64,000 nt of DNA from an uncultured Gemmatimonadota bacterium (GCA_946887295.1 CAMPKP010000003.1:1-64000), one strand, 5' to 3'. Positions 35,940 through 45,076 are shown, counted from the first letter of the stretch. A program made the numbers and translations. The notes: generated from the letters alone by a model not told the origin.

Positions 35940-37364
35940 TCAATCGATCCCCACCCTGCCTTCGATGGAGGCGATCAGCTTGGCCGTGTCGTAGCCGACG
36001 CCGTCCTTGAACACCACGGTCGGGTTGCGGATGACGGAGGGATCGGCGGTGAGATCGCCCTTCAGCACCACCAGGTCGGCGAGCTTGCCGCGCTCCACCG
36101 TCCCCAGTCGCTTGTCGACGCCGAGGATCTTCGCGCCGTTGGCGGTCATGATCTTCACCGCCTGCGCGGGCGTGAACCCCGCCTCGATGAAGAGCTCGTA
36201 GTTCCGCTGGTCGCCATAGCCGGCGAGCGCACCCCCGATCCCCGTGGGGTCCACCCCCGAGGCGAGCACGCCACCAGCCTCGACGAAGGCCTTCTCGAAC
36301 GCCATGGCGTGCAGCAGCCCCTCCACGGTCACCGACCCGGTGCCGCTGGAATCGATCTGCTGCCGGAGCTTCAGGTAGGTCTCACGCAGCTCCGGGGTCA
36401 TGGCCCGAAGGGTCCGGTCGTCCCTGGTCGGGCGATTGGCGACGAACGGCTCGTACACCGCCAGCGTGGAGGTCATGGGGACACCGCGCTTGACCAGCGT
36501 CGCGATGACCTCCCTCGCCATCTCGCCTTTCGGATCGGCCTGGCCCAGCTCTCCGACCTGCTCGACCGGACACACGTCCGGCTGCTTCGCCGGGTCGAAG
36601 TCCGACGCGGTGAGCATCCCGTGCTCCAGGTTGTCGATGCCGAGGGCGACCGCCTCCCGGAAGCTGACCGAGCAGAGATGGCCGGTGACCTTGACGCCGC
36701 GCTTGTGCGCTTCCTTGATCGCCGCGGCCAGCTCCCCGCGGCGGATGTCGGTGTAGGCCTTGATCCAGGTGGCGCCTTCCGAGGCCCAGTAGGCGACGAA
36801 GCGCCGGGCCGCATCAGGCGAGCTCACCACCGCCATGCTGCCCCCGCCCTCGGCTCCCGTGAGGTAGGGCGCCGTGAGGTGAATGCGAGGGCCTGGCGTG
36901 AACCCGTGATCGACCCGGTCCTTGAGGTTGATCTCGGCGTAGGGCGCCCGGCCGCCGGTGGTGCGGATGGTGGTGACTCCGGAGCCGAGATACAGCCGGG
37001 GTCCGGTGTACGACATCTGCACCGCGCGCCCTCCCGCGGCCGTGTAGAACATGTGGTCGTGCATGCCCACGATGCCCGGGATGAGCGTGTGGCCGCCGAG
37101 GTCCAGCGTCCGTGCCCCGGCAGGCGCCCGCACACTGGCCGACGGTCCCACCTCGGCGATGCGGCCCTCCCGGATCACGACGGTTTGCCCCGGCCGTGGA
37201 GGCCCGCCGGTCCCGTCCACCAGGAGCACGTCCGTCAGCACGACGACGGCCGTGTCGACCGCGACGTACTTGCGGACCTCCTCGGAAAGCGAGTCCGGGC
37301 GCTGGGCGGAAAGGGCGTGGGGCAGCACGAGCGCGAGGGCCAGCAGGACGGCGAACGGGCGCAT
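35940..37364 (-). CDS. Secreted amidohydrolase, imidazolonepropionase-like family
   Basis: A 474-residue protein with a signal peptide (MRPFAVLLALALVLPHALSAQ). Metal-ligand motifs of the amidohydrolase superfamily are present in order: HxH in GMHDHMF, the Lys in WIKAYTD, His in VTGHLCS and LEHGML, and the catalytic Asp in SGVDPTGIGG. The C-terminal barrel-flanking part has GTVERGKLADLVVLKGDL. Family members hydrolyse amide bonds such as peptidic or prolidase-type substrates; specificity cannot be given. It is the last gene of a tight minus-strand block, 36 bases after the multicopper oxidase, with an AGAGAGAA ribosome site. Confidence 0.85.
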   Translation of the reverse strand: MRPFAVLLALALVLPHALSAQRPDSLSEEVRKYVAVDTAVVVLTDVLLVDGTGGPPRPGQTVVIREGRIAEVGPSASVRAPAGARTLDLGGHTLIPGIVGMHDHMFYTAAGGRAVQMSYTGPRLYLGSGVTTIRTTGGRAPYAEINLKDRVDHGFTPGPRIHLTAPYLTGAEGGGSMAVVSSPDAARRFVAYWASEGATWIKAYTDIRRGELAAAIKEAHKRGVKVTGHLCSVSFREAVALGIDNLEHGMLTASDFDPAKQPDVCPVEQVGELGQADPKGEMAREVIATLVKRGVPMTSTLAVYEPFVANRPTRDDRTLRAMTPELRETYLKLRQQIDSSGTGSVTVEGLLHAMAFEKAFVEAGGVLASGVDPTGIGGALAGYGDQRNYELFIEAGFTPAQAVKIMTANGAKILGVDKRLGTVERGKLADLVVLKGDLTADPSVIRNPTVVFKDGVGYDTAKLIASIEGRVGID

Positions 37365-37400
37365 GGGTTCTCTCTGGTTGTTTGTTGGTGCAGCGGAGTC

Positions 37401-39545
37401 CTACTCTACCGTGAACCCCATCATCATGCCCGCCGACAGGTGCTCGGCGATGTGGCAGTGCAGCATCCACCGGCCCGGGTTGGAGGGGTCGAGCAGAATA
37501 TCGACGGCGGAGCCCGCCGGCAGCAACACCGTGTCCTTCCACACCGGGCTCTCGTTGGGCTGGCCGTTGACCGACAGCACCAGGAATCGCTGCCCATGCA
37601 GGTGGATGGGATGCTGCATCGCATGGAAGCTCCGCCGCTCGTTGACCAGCCGGATCTTCACCGGCTGGCCGCGGCGAAAGCGCCAGTCCACCTCCATGTT
37701 CTCCCTGCCGGTCGCGGGATCGCGAACGATCCAGCGAACCTGGCGGCCGGTGGACGCCCAGTTCATCATCGGCATCGTGCCGCTCCACTCCATCGGAGAG
37801 AAGTAGATCGAGTCGAGCTGCATGAGCCGCTGCGTCACCGGAGGCAGGTCCCGGGTCGCCAGGGTGAGCACCAGCGCCTTCTCCGGCGCCCCCGCCGCAG
37901 CGGCTCGAAACCGCTCCATCTCTGCCGCGGCGCCGGTATCCGCCCGCAGCGCCGGGAACGCAGGGCCGAGATCGGGGCGGGCCCGCACCCGGCCGACCTC
38001 TACGGTTCCGAGCGTGTCGACCTCGGAGAAGAACCTGCCGAACAGATGGTCGAGCCCGCGCACCCGGTTCACCATCGCCACTGTCCCCGGCCGGGCGAAT
38101 TGCACGTGCACGACGTACCGCTCCGCCGGGCCGATCACCACGCTCTCTACCCACTCCTCCCGCCCGAAGGTTCCGACGTCCGACCCGACCACCTTCATCC
38201 GCGCGCCGGGAAAGGAGAGGTTGAACGTACGGGTGTTCGCCGCGTTGGTCAGATAGAAGCGCACCACCTCTCCCCGCTGGACGCCGAGTCGATAGTGCGG
38301 CTCGCCGTTGACCAGGAACGTGTCGCCGAACCGCCCCATCAGCGCGTGCGTCGGCGACTCCTTCCCCAGCGGGACCAGGCCCTCGTCGCCGACCAGGATG
38401 TCGTCCAGCATCAGCACGGCCTCGCGGTTCACGGGGCCGTACTGCTCGCCGGCGGCGGGGCGGATCATCAGGTTTCCATAGAGGCCCAGCTCCTGCTGGA
38501 TGTCCTCCCGCACGTGGGGGTGGTACCAGTAGACGCCCGCGTCCGGGAACCGGAGCCGGTAGGTGTACTCGCCTCCCGGAGGCACGGGGGGCTGGGAGAG
38601 ATCGGGAACGCCGTCGTTGCGATGGTCCAGCCGGATGCCGTGCCAGTGCACGGTCGTGGGATGGGGCAGGTGATTGGTGAAGACGACGGTGATCTCGGAC
38701 CCGCGCACCGCCTCGATCAGCGGCCCGGGATACTGGCCGTTGAAGGCGTACATCGTGTAGCTCCTGCCCTTGAGACTCCGCTGCACCAGGCCGGCCTCGA
38801 GCCGGAGCGTATCGCCCGATTCGACTCTGACCGCCTCACGAGGACGAGCGGCGGGGGCGGGCCCCGACGGCAGGAACGGGGTCACCTCGGGGCGGAGCGC
38901 CATCTCGGCAGGCAACATCTGGAGCCCCGGAGGCATCGGCACCGTGGTCCAGCGCGCCTGGCCCGAATCGGCGGGACTCGCGGCGGGTGGGTGCTCGTGA
39001 TGTCCTCCGCTGCTCCCCTGTCCCACTCTCCCGATCGAGAACTCGAGCAGGTCCGGCGGGAACAGCCGGGTGCCGGGCGACTGCCCGCGAAGCACGACGC
39101 GCCCGGCAGGCTCCTTCAGCCCGCCGCTCGCCTCTGCGGTGACGAGGAATACGAACTTCTCCAGGTCCACCAGGCCCAGCTCGGCGGACCCGTTGGAGAT
39201 CTCTCCCAGCGGCCGGATCGAATGCATCGAGGTCGGGGCCACCCAGGCGACGTAGGTCCGGTACTTCCCTAGCGATGTCGGGGCAGGAAGACCGTGGGCC
39301 GAGAGCCTGAGCCGATGCCGGGGTCGCCCGTCCGCCGTGACCGCGACGGTAAACGGCCCGGGCGGATGGCCCAGCTCGACCAGCCCCGCGGCGCCGTCGA
39401 TTCCCGGCGCGGGGACCAGCTCGATGCAGAAGAGGTCGCGGCTCGGTCCCAGCGGGGTCGGCTGGTCGCACGGACGCTGCTGCGCCGCGGCCGGGCCGGC
39501 GGCCGTGGCGAGAACGAGTGCGACCCGGGCCCACGCGATGGCCAG
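37401..39545 (-). CDS. Multicopper oxidase with an extra N-terminal domain
   Basis: A laccase-like oxidase of about 714 residues. Copper motifs: HWHG, WYHPH, HPIHLHGQRF and HCHIAEHLSAGMMM, giving type 1, 2 and 3 copper sites; a Met follows the last cluster. A naive start is GTG 39242, but the frame stays open upstream to the stop of the preceding gene. It encodes a credible signal peptide (AIAWARVALVLATAAGPAAA) and a well-formed N-terminal module (CDQPTPLGPSRDLFCIEL, GKYRTYVAWVAP, FVFLVTAEASGG). The only start near the signal peptide is CTG 39545 (or ATC 39539), 12 bases after the upstream stop, so re-initiation is likely. It probably oxidises phenolics or metal ions in the periplasm. Confidence 0.85.
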   Translation of the reverse strand: MAIAWARVALVLATAAGPAAAQQRPCDQPTPLGPSRDLFCIELVPAPGIDGAAGLVELGHPPGPFTVAVTADGRPRHRLRLSAHGLPAPTSLGKYRTYVAWVAPTSMHSIRPLGEISNGSAELGLVDLEKFVFLVTAEASGGLKEPAGRVVLRGQSPGTRLFPPDLLEFSIGRVGQGSSGGHHEHPPAASPADSGQARWTTVPMPPGLQMLPAEMALRPEVTPFLPSGPAPAARPREAVRVESGDTLRLEAGLVQRSLKGRSYTMYAFNGQYPGPLIEAVRGSEITVVFTNHLPHPTTVHWHGIRLDHRNDGVPDLSQPPVPPGGEYTYRLRFPDAGVYWYHPHVREDIQQELGLYGNLMIRPAAGEQYGPVNREAVLMLDDILVGDEGLVPLGKESPTHALMGRFGDTFLVNGEPHYRLGVQRGEVVRFYLTNAANTRTFNLSFPGARMKVVGSDVGTFGREEWVESVVIGPAERYVVHVQFARPGTVAMVNRVRGLDHLFGRFFSEVDTLGTVEVGRVRARPDLGPAFPALRADTGAAAEMERFRAAAAGAPEKALVLTLATRDLPPVTQRLMQLDSIYFSPMEWSGTMPMMNWASTGRQVRWIVRDPATGRENMEVDWRFRRGQPVKIRLVNERRSFHAMQHPIHLHGQRFLVLSVNGQPNESPVWKDTVLLPAGSAVDILLDPSNPGRWMLHCHIAEHLSAGMMMGFTVE

Positions 39546-39557
39546 ACGTCGATCCCG

Positions 39558-41210
39558 CTACGCGGGCCGCGCGATGTGCGCGTGCACGAAGCTCACCGCC
39601 ATCGCGCCTTCTCCGACGGCTGTGCCGCAGCGCTTCACCGAGGCGCTCCGCACGTCGCCGGCGGCGAAGACGCCGGGGAGACTGGTCTCGAGGAGAAACG
39701 GGGCTCTCCCTACCGACCGCCAGCGCCCGGTCTCCGCGGTGCCCGGAGGGAGCTCCGTTCCGGTCACGACGAACCCCTTGCGATCCAGCTCCACGCAGCC
39801 ACGCAGCCAGTCGGTGTTCGCGTCGGCACCGATGAAGAGGAAGAGAGAGCTGGTGTCGAGCCTCTGGGATCCTGGGGCCTCGCCCGTCAGCCGCACCGCC
39901 GCGAGATGTCCGTTCCCTTCCAGGCCGCTCACCGTACTGCAAGGGTGCACGGTGACGTTCGGCAGGGCACCGACTTGCTCCACCAGATAGCGCGACATGT
40001 TGGCGCCGAGATCGTCCTTGCGGATCACGACGTGAACCCGGCGGGCGTACTTCGCCAGATGGACGATCGCCTGGCCGGCCGAGTTGCCGCCGCCGACCAC
40101 CACGACGTCCTCGCCGCGGCAGAGCTGCACCTCCCTTTCGGTGGCCGCGTAGTAGATCCCGGCCCCTTCGAAGCCTTCCAGGTTCGGGAGATCGAGCTTC
40201 CGGTAGGACACTCCGCTCGCGATCAGGACGCACCGGGCGTGCAGGCGGACACCGTCGGCGAGGGTGACGACGTGCTCGCCGCCGTCGATTCCGAGCGACC
40301 GGACCGTGCAGGGCACGGTGATGCTGGCCCCGAATCTCTGCGCCTGAACCAGCGCCCTCTCCGTGAGCTCCCTGCCCGTGATCCCCTCGGGAAAGCCGAG
40401 AAAGTTCTCGATCCGCGTGCTGGTGCCCGCCTGGCCACCCGGGGCGAGGGCCTCGGCCACGATGACATCGAGTCCTTCCGACGCGGCGTACACCGCCGCG
40501 GCGAGACCGGCAGGACCGGCGCCGACGATCACCAGGTCGTAGATGCGCCCCTCCTCCATGCGCGACACCATGCCCATGCAGGCACCGATGTCGCCGAGGG
40601 ACGGGTTGCTGTGCCAGTTCCCCTCCCGGTCCATCACGATCGGGGTGGCGGACGCGGGCACGTTGAACTGCCGGAGGATGGATTCCGCTTCCTGGTCGGT
40701 CTCGAGATCCATGAAGCGGTACGGAATCCCGTTGCGGCTGGCGAAGTCCCGAAGGCGGTGGGCCTCCGGAGAGAAGCGAGAGCCGATGATCCGGACGCCT
40801 TCGAAGCCTTCCTCCAGCAGCAGCTGCCGTCGCATCAGGAATGCCTTGACGAGCGTGGAGCCCAGGTCCGGCAGCTGGTCCACCGCGCGGCGGAGCTCGC
40901 CGGTGTCGAGCTCGAGCACCTGCCCGTCCGTCGTGGCCCTTCCCTGCACCAGCGCCGCTCGCCCGGAGAGCATGTCCACGTCGCCGGTGAACTCTCCCGG
41001 CTGGTGGACCACGACGGTGTGGGGCGTCCCGCGCGAGTGCTCCACGATCTCGATCGCGCCGTCGAGCACCACGAAGAAAGGAAAATCCCGGTCGCCCTCG
41101 TCGAAGAGGACCTCGCCTGCGCGAACGTCTCGAGTGGTGCCTCGCGCGGTGAGCGCCGCGATGTCCTCGCGCTCCAGAACCGGGAAGGCGATGTCTCTAT
41201 CGGTTGCCAT
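39558..41210 (-). CDS. cNMP-binding/redox-fold/thioredoxin-reductase-like fusion lacking the CxxC
   Basis: A 550-residue flavoprotein. Residues about 10-130 form a cyclic-nucleotide-binding domain (GEVLFDEGDRDFPFFVVLDG, PGEFTGDVDMLSG). Residues about 138-215 resemble a glutaredoxin-like fold (RIIGSRFSPEAHRLRDFASR, FNVPASATPIVMDREG), whose active-site cysteines are replaced (SRFSPE). Residues 220-550 are a thioredoxin-reductase-type FAD/NADPH module: FAD motif GAGPAG at 230-235, NADPH motif VVGGGNSAG, and FAAGDVRS. The redox CATC of true TrxB is YYAATER (353-359), so it cannot reduce thioredoxin in the classical way. It may be an NAD(P)H oxidoreductase gated by cyclic nucleotide. It sits nine bases after the alpha/beta hydrolase in the LigD operon. 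Confidence 0.85.
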   Translation of the reverse strand: MATDRDIAFPVLEREDIAALTARGTTRDVRAGEVLFDEGDRDFPFFVVLDGAIEIVEHSRGTPHTVVVHQPGEFTGDVDMLSGRAALVQGRATTDGQVLELDTGELRRAVDQLPDLGSTLVKAFLMRRQLLLEEGFEGVRIIGSRFSPEAHRLRDFASRNGIPYRFMDLETDQEAESILRQFNVPASATPIVMDREGNWHSNPSLGDIGACMGMVSRMEEGRIYDLVIVGAGPAGLAAAVYAASEGLDVIVAEALAPGGQAGTSTRIENFLGFPEGITGRELTERALVQAQRFGASITVPCTVRSLGIDGGEHVVTLADGVRLHARCVLIASGVSYRKLDLPNLEGFEGAGIYYAATEREVQLCRGEDVVVVGGGNSAGQAIVHLAKYARRVHVVIRKDDLGANMSRYLVEQVGALPNVTVHPCSTVSGLEGNGHLAAVRLTGEAPGSQRLDTSSLFLFIGADANTDWLRGCVELDRKGFVVTGTELPPGTAETGRWRSVGRAPFLLETSLPGVFAAGDVRSASVKRCGTAVGEGAMAVSFVHAHIARPA

Positions 41211-41219
41211 GACGGGAAT

Positions 41220-41885
41220 CTAGAGCCGTCGCACCCACTCTGTGACGGCGACGCTCAGCTCCTCCATCACCTCGCCGTCGCCGCGCCCCGAGCGCTTGAG
41301 GACGCTGAAGGAGTGATCGGCCCCGTCGACCACGTGGAGCGTGGCCCTCGGCCCGAGGGAGGAGCAGACGGAGGTGATGAGACCGAGGTCGGCCAGGGCG
41401 TCGCGGGTGCCCTGGAGAAAGAGCATCGGCGACTCCACACGGGCGAGATGCTCCGCGCGCGTGACGCCCGGCTGCTTCGCGGGGTGGAGCGGGAAGCCGA
41501 GAAAGACCAGGCCGAGCACCCCTTCGAGCGACCGGCGGGCCATCGCGTTGGACGTCATCCTCCCGCCGAGTGACTTGCCTCCGGCGACGAGCGGGAGGTC
41601 CGGCGCGCTCTCCCGCGCCGTGGCCACGGCCGCCCGGACCGTGGCCTCGAGCACACCGGGAGGATCGGGCCGGCGGCCCCCGGCCTCGACATAGGGGAAT
41701 TGATACCGCAGGGTCGCGACTCCACGGGTGGCGAGCGACTGCGCGACCGCCTCCATGAACCGGTGCCGCATTCCGGCACCCGCGCCGTGCGCCATAACAT
41801 AGAGAGCCCGGGAGTCCGTCGGCCGGAGGAGAATGCCGGAGACGGTCCCGATCGAGTCGCCCACGTGGATCCGGACCTCGCTCAT
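41220..41885 (-). CDS. Small alpha/beta hydrolase, KANL3/Tex30-like
   Basis: A 221-residue cytoplasmic hydrolase. The start ATG 41885 overlaps the LigD stop (ATGA), so translation is coupled. It has oxyanion-region YVMAHGAGAGMRHRFME, nucleophile elbow AGGKSLGGRM (G-x-S-x-G), acid in LQGTRDALAD, and His in VDGADHSFSVLKRSG. This matches the KANL3/Tex30 (dienelactone-hydrolase-related) group, seen in many bacteria without a known substrate. It is the third gene of the HxlR-LigD block, followed nine bases later by the TrxR-like fusion. Confidence 0.85.
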   Translation of the reverse strand: MSEVRIHVGDSIGTVSGILLRPTDSRALYVMAHGAGAGMRHRFMEAVAQSLATRGVATLRYQFPYVEAGGRRPDPPGVLEATVRAAVATARESAPDLPLVAGGKSLGGRMTSNAMARRSLEGVLGLVFLGFPLHPAKQPGVTRAEHLARVESPMLFLQGTRDALADLGLITSVCSSLGPRATLHVVDGADHSFSVLKRSGRGDGEVMEELSVAVTEWVRRL

Positions 41886-44404
41886 GCGCTGCCTCGCAGC
41901 TCCTCCATGAGCCGCTCCAGCGCCTCCCCGAGATCCGGCGACAGCTCGAGCACCTCGGCCAGGGGGTCGGTGCCCAGCTTCCGCATCCGCTCCGGCACCG
42001 TTCTGATGGTGTGCCGGCGGATGTCGAGCTTGCGGTTGACCTCGCGCCACGCGAGCGGCACCGACACGGGCGCTCCCGGCAGCGCCCGGACGCTGAACGG
42101 CGCGACGAGGAGCTTGCCCGAGCCGTTCTGCAGATAGTCCACGTAGACCTTGCCGTCCCGCTGCGTCACCTGGCGCACGATCGTGGCGATCGTCGGCAGC
42201 CGATCGACCAGGCATCGCGCCAGCAGCTCGCCCAGGGAGCGGGACTGCTCGTGGGTGCACTGACGGCCGAGCGGGATCATCAGGTGCAGCCCCGAGGAGC
42301 CGGTGCTCTTCACCATCACCGGCAGACCGATGCGGTCGCACAGGGCCTTGGCGGCGCGAGCCACCTCGACCACGTGGTCGAACGGCGCCCCCTTGGGATC
42401 CAGGTCGAGCACGCACCAGTCCGGCTTCTCCAGTGTCGGGCTTCGGCTGGCCCAGAGGTGAAGGGGGATGCTGCCCAGATTGATGACGTACAGCAGCGAG
42501 GCTTCGTCGTCGCAGACGAAGTAGTCGATCTCGCGCTGGGTGTCCTCGCTCCACATGCGCTCGGTCCGGATCCAGTCCGGCCGGAACCCAGGCGCGTCCT
42601 TTTGGAAGAACGACTTCCCGGCGATGCCGTCGGGGTACCGGGTCATCACCACCGGACGATTGCGGAGGTAGGCGAGCAGCCACGGCGAGATGGCATGGTA
42701 GTACTCCAGGAGATCGCCCTTGGTGTAGCCGTCATCCGGCCAGAAGACTTTCTTGAGGTTGGTGAGCTCGAACGGCAGACCGTCGTCCCGGGCGGGCGGT
42801 CCGTCATCCCGGGCGGCGCGAGGGACCTCGCCCGCCCGCACACACTCCTCGGCCCGCTTGTCGTCCCGGAACCGGAGGAACACCGGCTGCCGCAGGAGCC
42901 CCTCCTCGGTCCACTCGGTGTACTCCACCTCGCAGACCATCGTCGGCTCCACCCAGGTGGTGCCCTTCTCCGCTGGAATGGGCCCCGAGCAGGGCGGGTC
43001 CGGGCGCTTCTGCGCCTCGAGCCGTCGCCGCACCTCCGCAAGCTGCTCGTCGGTGAACCCGCTGCCGGCCCTGCCTGCGTACACCAGCTCGCCGTCGACA
43101 TGGTCGGCCAGCTGCAGCGCGCCGAAGCCTCCGCGCGAGCCCTTGGGGGCGGTGAACCCGACCACCACGAAGTCGCCGGTGTGCCGCGAGCGGACCTTGA
43201 GCCAGGCCGGCGAGCGGCCGCCCTTGTAGGGCGAGTCGGCCTTCTTCCCGACGATGCCCTCGAGGCCGAGCCGTTCCGTCTCCCGGTAGAGCGCCTCGCC
43301 CTCGTCCTCCACGTGCTCCAGGTACCGCAGCGCGCCGACCGGGGGCAGGACCTTTCGCAAGAGCGCCTTGCGGGTGGTGAGCGGAAGTCCGCGGAGATCG
43401 AAGTCCTCGAAGCCGAGCAGGTCGAAGGCGTAGCAGGTGACCGGATTGGCCACCGTCGCGTGACGGATGTCGATCGGCCGGCGCAGGCGGGCGCGGCTCT
43501 GGAGGCGCTGGAAGCTGGGGCGGCCGGTCTCGTCGAGCGAGACCACCTCGCCGTCGAGCACCAGCCGGTCGAACGGGAGCGCGGCCACGGCGCGGACGAT
43601 CTCGGGGAAGCTGGTCGCGCAGTCGTTGCCGTTGCGGGTGAGGAGCCGTGGCGCGCCCCCGGCTCGGCCCAGCAGCACGCGGTAGCCGTCGAGCTTGGGC
43701 TCGAACAGCCAGTTCTTGCGCGAGAAGGCCCGCTCCGCCGTCTCCGCCAGCATCAGCTTGACGGACTTCACGTCCACCGGCCGGCGCGGCGCGCCGAGCC
43801 CGATGAGCTCGCGGCGAAGCGCCTCGCCAGGGTTGCCACCGGCGCCGAGCTCCTCGACCGTCAGACCGGAGAGCACCGACTCGGCGGGCGGCTCCTCGGG
43901 ATCCTTCGCTGCCCAGGCGTCCCGCTCCTTGATGAGCAGCCAGTCCTTCTCCGATTTCTTGATCTTCACCAGGGTCCACGTCCCGCGGAGCTTGTAGCCC
44001 CGAAGCTCGAAGAGGAGCTTGCCCTTGGCGAGCCCTTCCAGCGGGTCTCCGATCGGGAGCCACTCGCCGCGATCCCACACGATCACCGCGCCGGCGCCGT
44101 AGTTCCCCGCCGGGATGATCCCCTCGAAGTCGCCATACTCGATCGGGTGATCTTCCACGTTGACCGCCAGCCGCTTCTCGGCCGTGTCGTACGAGGGCCC
44201 CTTCGGCACGGCCCATGATCGCAGCACGCCCTCCATCTCGAGGCGGAGATCGAAATGCAGCCGCCGGGCGGCGTGCTGGTGCACCACGAAGAGCCGCCCG
44301 CCCTCGCCATCGCGCGCGACGGCGCCGGCGGGCTCGGGCGTGCGCTCGAGCGTGCGCTTGGCGCGGTAGGCGTCCAGGTGGTCGGGGGAGCGCTTTGGGG
44401 GCAT
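41882..44404 (-). CDS. ligD: Multifunctional non-homologous end-joining ligase LigD
   Basis: An 840-residue enzyme from ATG 44404 (MPPKRSPDHL); a GTG ten codons upstream is less likely. Domain order is phosphoesterase-ligase-polymerase. The 3'-phosphoesterase domain (about 10-165) has HQHAARRLHFDLRLE and EDHPIEYGDFEG. The ATP-dependent ligase (about 190-510) has the nucleophile in EPKLDGYRV (Lys237). The primase-polymerase domain (about 535-830) has the catalytic VLDLDPKGAPFDHV (about 668) and SSGLHLMIPLG. It processes and seals double-strand breaks recruited by Ku, whose gene lies about 5 kb away beyond the efflux pump. It follows the HxlR gene after 42 bases, so the pair is probably one transcript. 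Confidence 0.95.
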   Translation of the reverse strand: MPPKRSPDHLDAYRAKRTLERTPEPAGAVARDGEGGRLFVVHQHAARRLHFDLRLEMEGVLRSWAVPKGPSYDTAEKRLAVNVEDHPIEYGDFEGIIPAGNYGAGAVIVWDRGEWLPIGDPLEGLAKGKLLFELRGYKLRGTWTLVKIKKSEKDWLLIKERDAWAAKDPEEPPAESVLSGLTVEELGAGGNPGEALRRELIGLGAPRRPVDVKSVKLMLAETAERAFSRKNWLFEPKLDGYRVLLGRAGGAPRLLTRNGNDCATSFPEIVRAVAALPFDRLVLDGEVVSLDETGRPSFQRLQSRARLRRPIDIRHATVANPVTCYAFDLLGFEDFDLRGLPLTTRKALLRKVLPPVGALRYLEHVEDEGEALYRETERLGLEGIVGKKADSPYKGGRSPAWLKVRSRHTGDFVVVGFTAPKGSRGGFGALQLADHVDGELVYAGRAGSGFTDEQLAEVRRRLEAQKRPDPPCSGPIPAEKGTTWVEPTMVCEVEYTEWTEEGLLRQPVFLRFRDDKRAEECVRAGEVPRAARDDGPPARDDGLPFELTNLKKVFWPDDGYTKGDLLEYYHAISPWLLAYLRNRPVVMTRYPDGIAGKSFFQKDAPGFRPDWIRTERMWSEDTQREIDYFVCDDEASLLYVINLGSIPLHLWASRSPTLEKPDWCVLDLDPKGAPFDHVVEVARAAKALCDRIGLPVMVKSTGSSGLHLMIPLGRQCTHEQSRSLGELLARCLVDRLPTIATIVRQVTQRDGKVYVDYLQNGSGKLLVAPFSVRALPGAPVSVPLAWREVNRKLDIRRHTIRTVPERMRKLGTDPLAEVLELSPDLGEALERLMEELRGSA

Positions 44405-44446
44405 CGGGCGTCGTCTGTGTTTGTGACCGGCCACTGTCCTCCGTCC

Positions 44447-44779
44447 TCACCGCCGCACGCTGTCTCCGCCCCAGCGGTCGGCCCACTCTCCGATCGCGGT
44501 GACCACCCGCTTGAGCGCCTGCCCCTTGTCCGTGAGATGGTACTCCACCCGGACCGGCGCCTCCGCGAAGACCTGCCGTGCGACCACCCCCTCCACCTCG
44601 AGCTCCCGCAGTCGCGCGCACAGCATGCGATCGCTGATGTCCGGGATGGCGTCGCGCAGCTCGGTGAAGCGGCAGGCGCCGCCCAGCATCTCCCGCACGA
44701 TCGCCCCGGACCAGCGGCGTCCGATGAGCTCGACCGCCTTGTGGAAGTCGGGACAGAAGTTCGAATCGTGCGACATCAT
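44447..44779 (-). CDS. HxlR-family transcriptional regulator
   Basis: A 110-residue winged-helix regulator: conserved N-terminal NFCPDFHKAVELIGRRWS with Cys9 at the position used for redox or quinone sensing in YodB/QorR-type HxlR proteins, recognition region CRFTELRDAIPDISDRMLCARL, and wing VRVEYHLTDKGQAL. A second cysteine pair (GGAC, MLC) is present. It heads the minus-strand block containing LigD and diverges from the RND efflux genes; a candidate operator lies in the shared promoter region. It is therefore the likely regulator of both directions. Its ribosome site is AGGA before ATG 44779. Confidence 0.9.
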   Translation of the reverse strand: MMSHDSNFCPDFHKAVELIGRRWSGAIVREMLGGACRFTELRDAIPDISDRMLCARLRELEVEGVVARQVFAEAPVRVEYHLTDKGQALKRVVTAIGEWADRWGGDSVRR

Positions 44780-44802
44780 GGGCCGGTCCTGCGAAGGGAC
44801 TC

Positions 44803-44846
44803 TTGACGAGCGGACTGATTTTCGGTAGTGTGGTTACCAATAGTAA
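44803..44846 (+). promoter_or_regulatory. Promoter and HxlR-type operator between LigD block and efflux genes
   Basis: TTGACG (44803-44808), 17-base spacer, and TAGTGT (44826-44831) point towards the efflux genes. Immediately downstream is the inverted repeat TTAC-five bases-GTAA (44834-44846), similar in size to known HxlR-family sites. Binding there would block both directions. Inferred, not tested. Confidence 0.45.
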
Positions 44847-45076
44847 GTGCGGCCGACGGCCGGGGGAACGCAGCGGGTTCTCCCGGCTTTGATCGACCCG
44901 AGAAGTTCGATGGTTGTCTAACTGTCTGATTGGGCTCGGGTTGCGCCCCTTCCGGAGGCAGGCATGTCCGTCCGCTCCACCGTCCCGCGCAAGTACTCTC
45001 GACCGCGCCTCCGGGCGCACCATGCCACCGTAACCTCGCACCGGGGCCGGCGTCCGGCCCCAGGAACACGTCCATC

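Noticed and set aside
35925..39272. Plus-strand open frame of 1115 codons
   Set aside because: Antisense to the amidohydrolase and multicopper oxidase genes, both of which have complete catalytic motifs.
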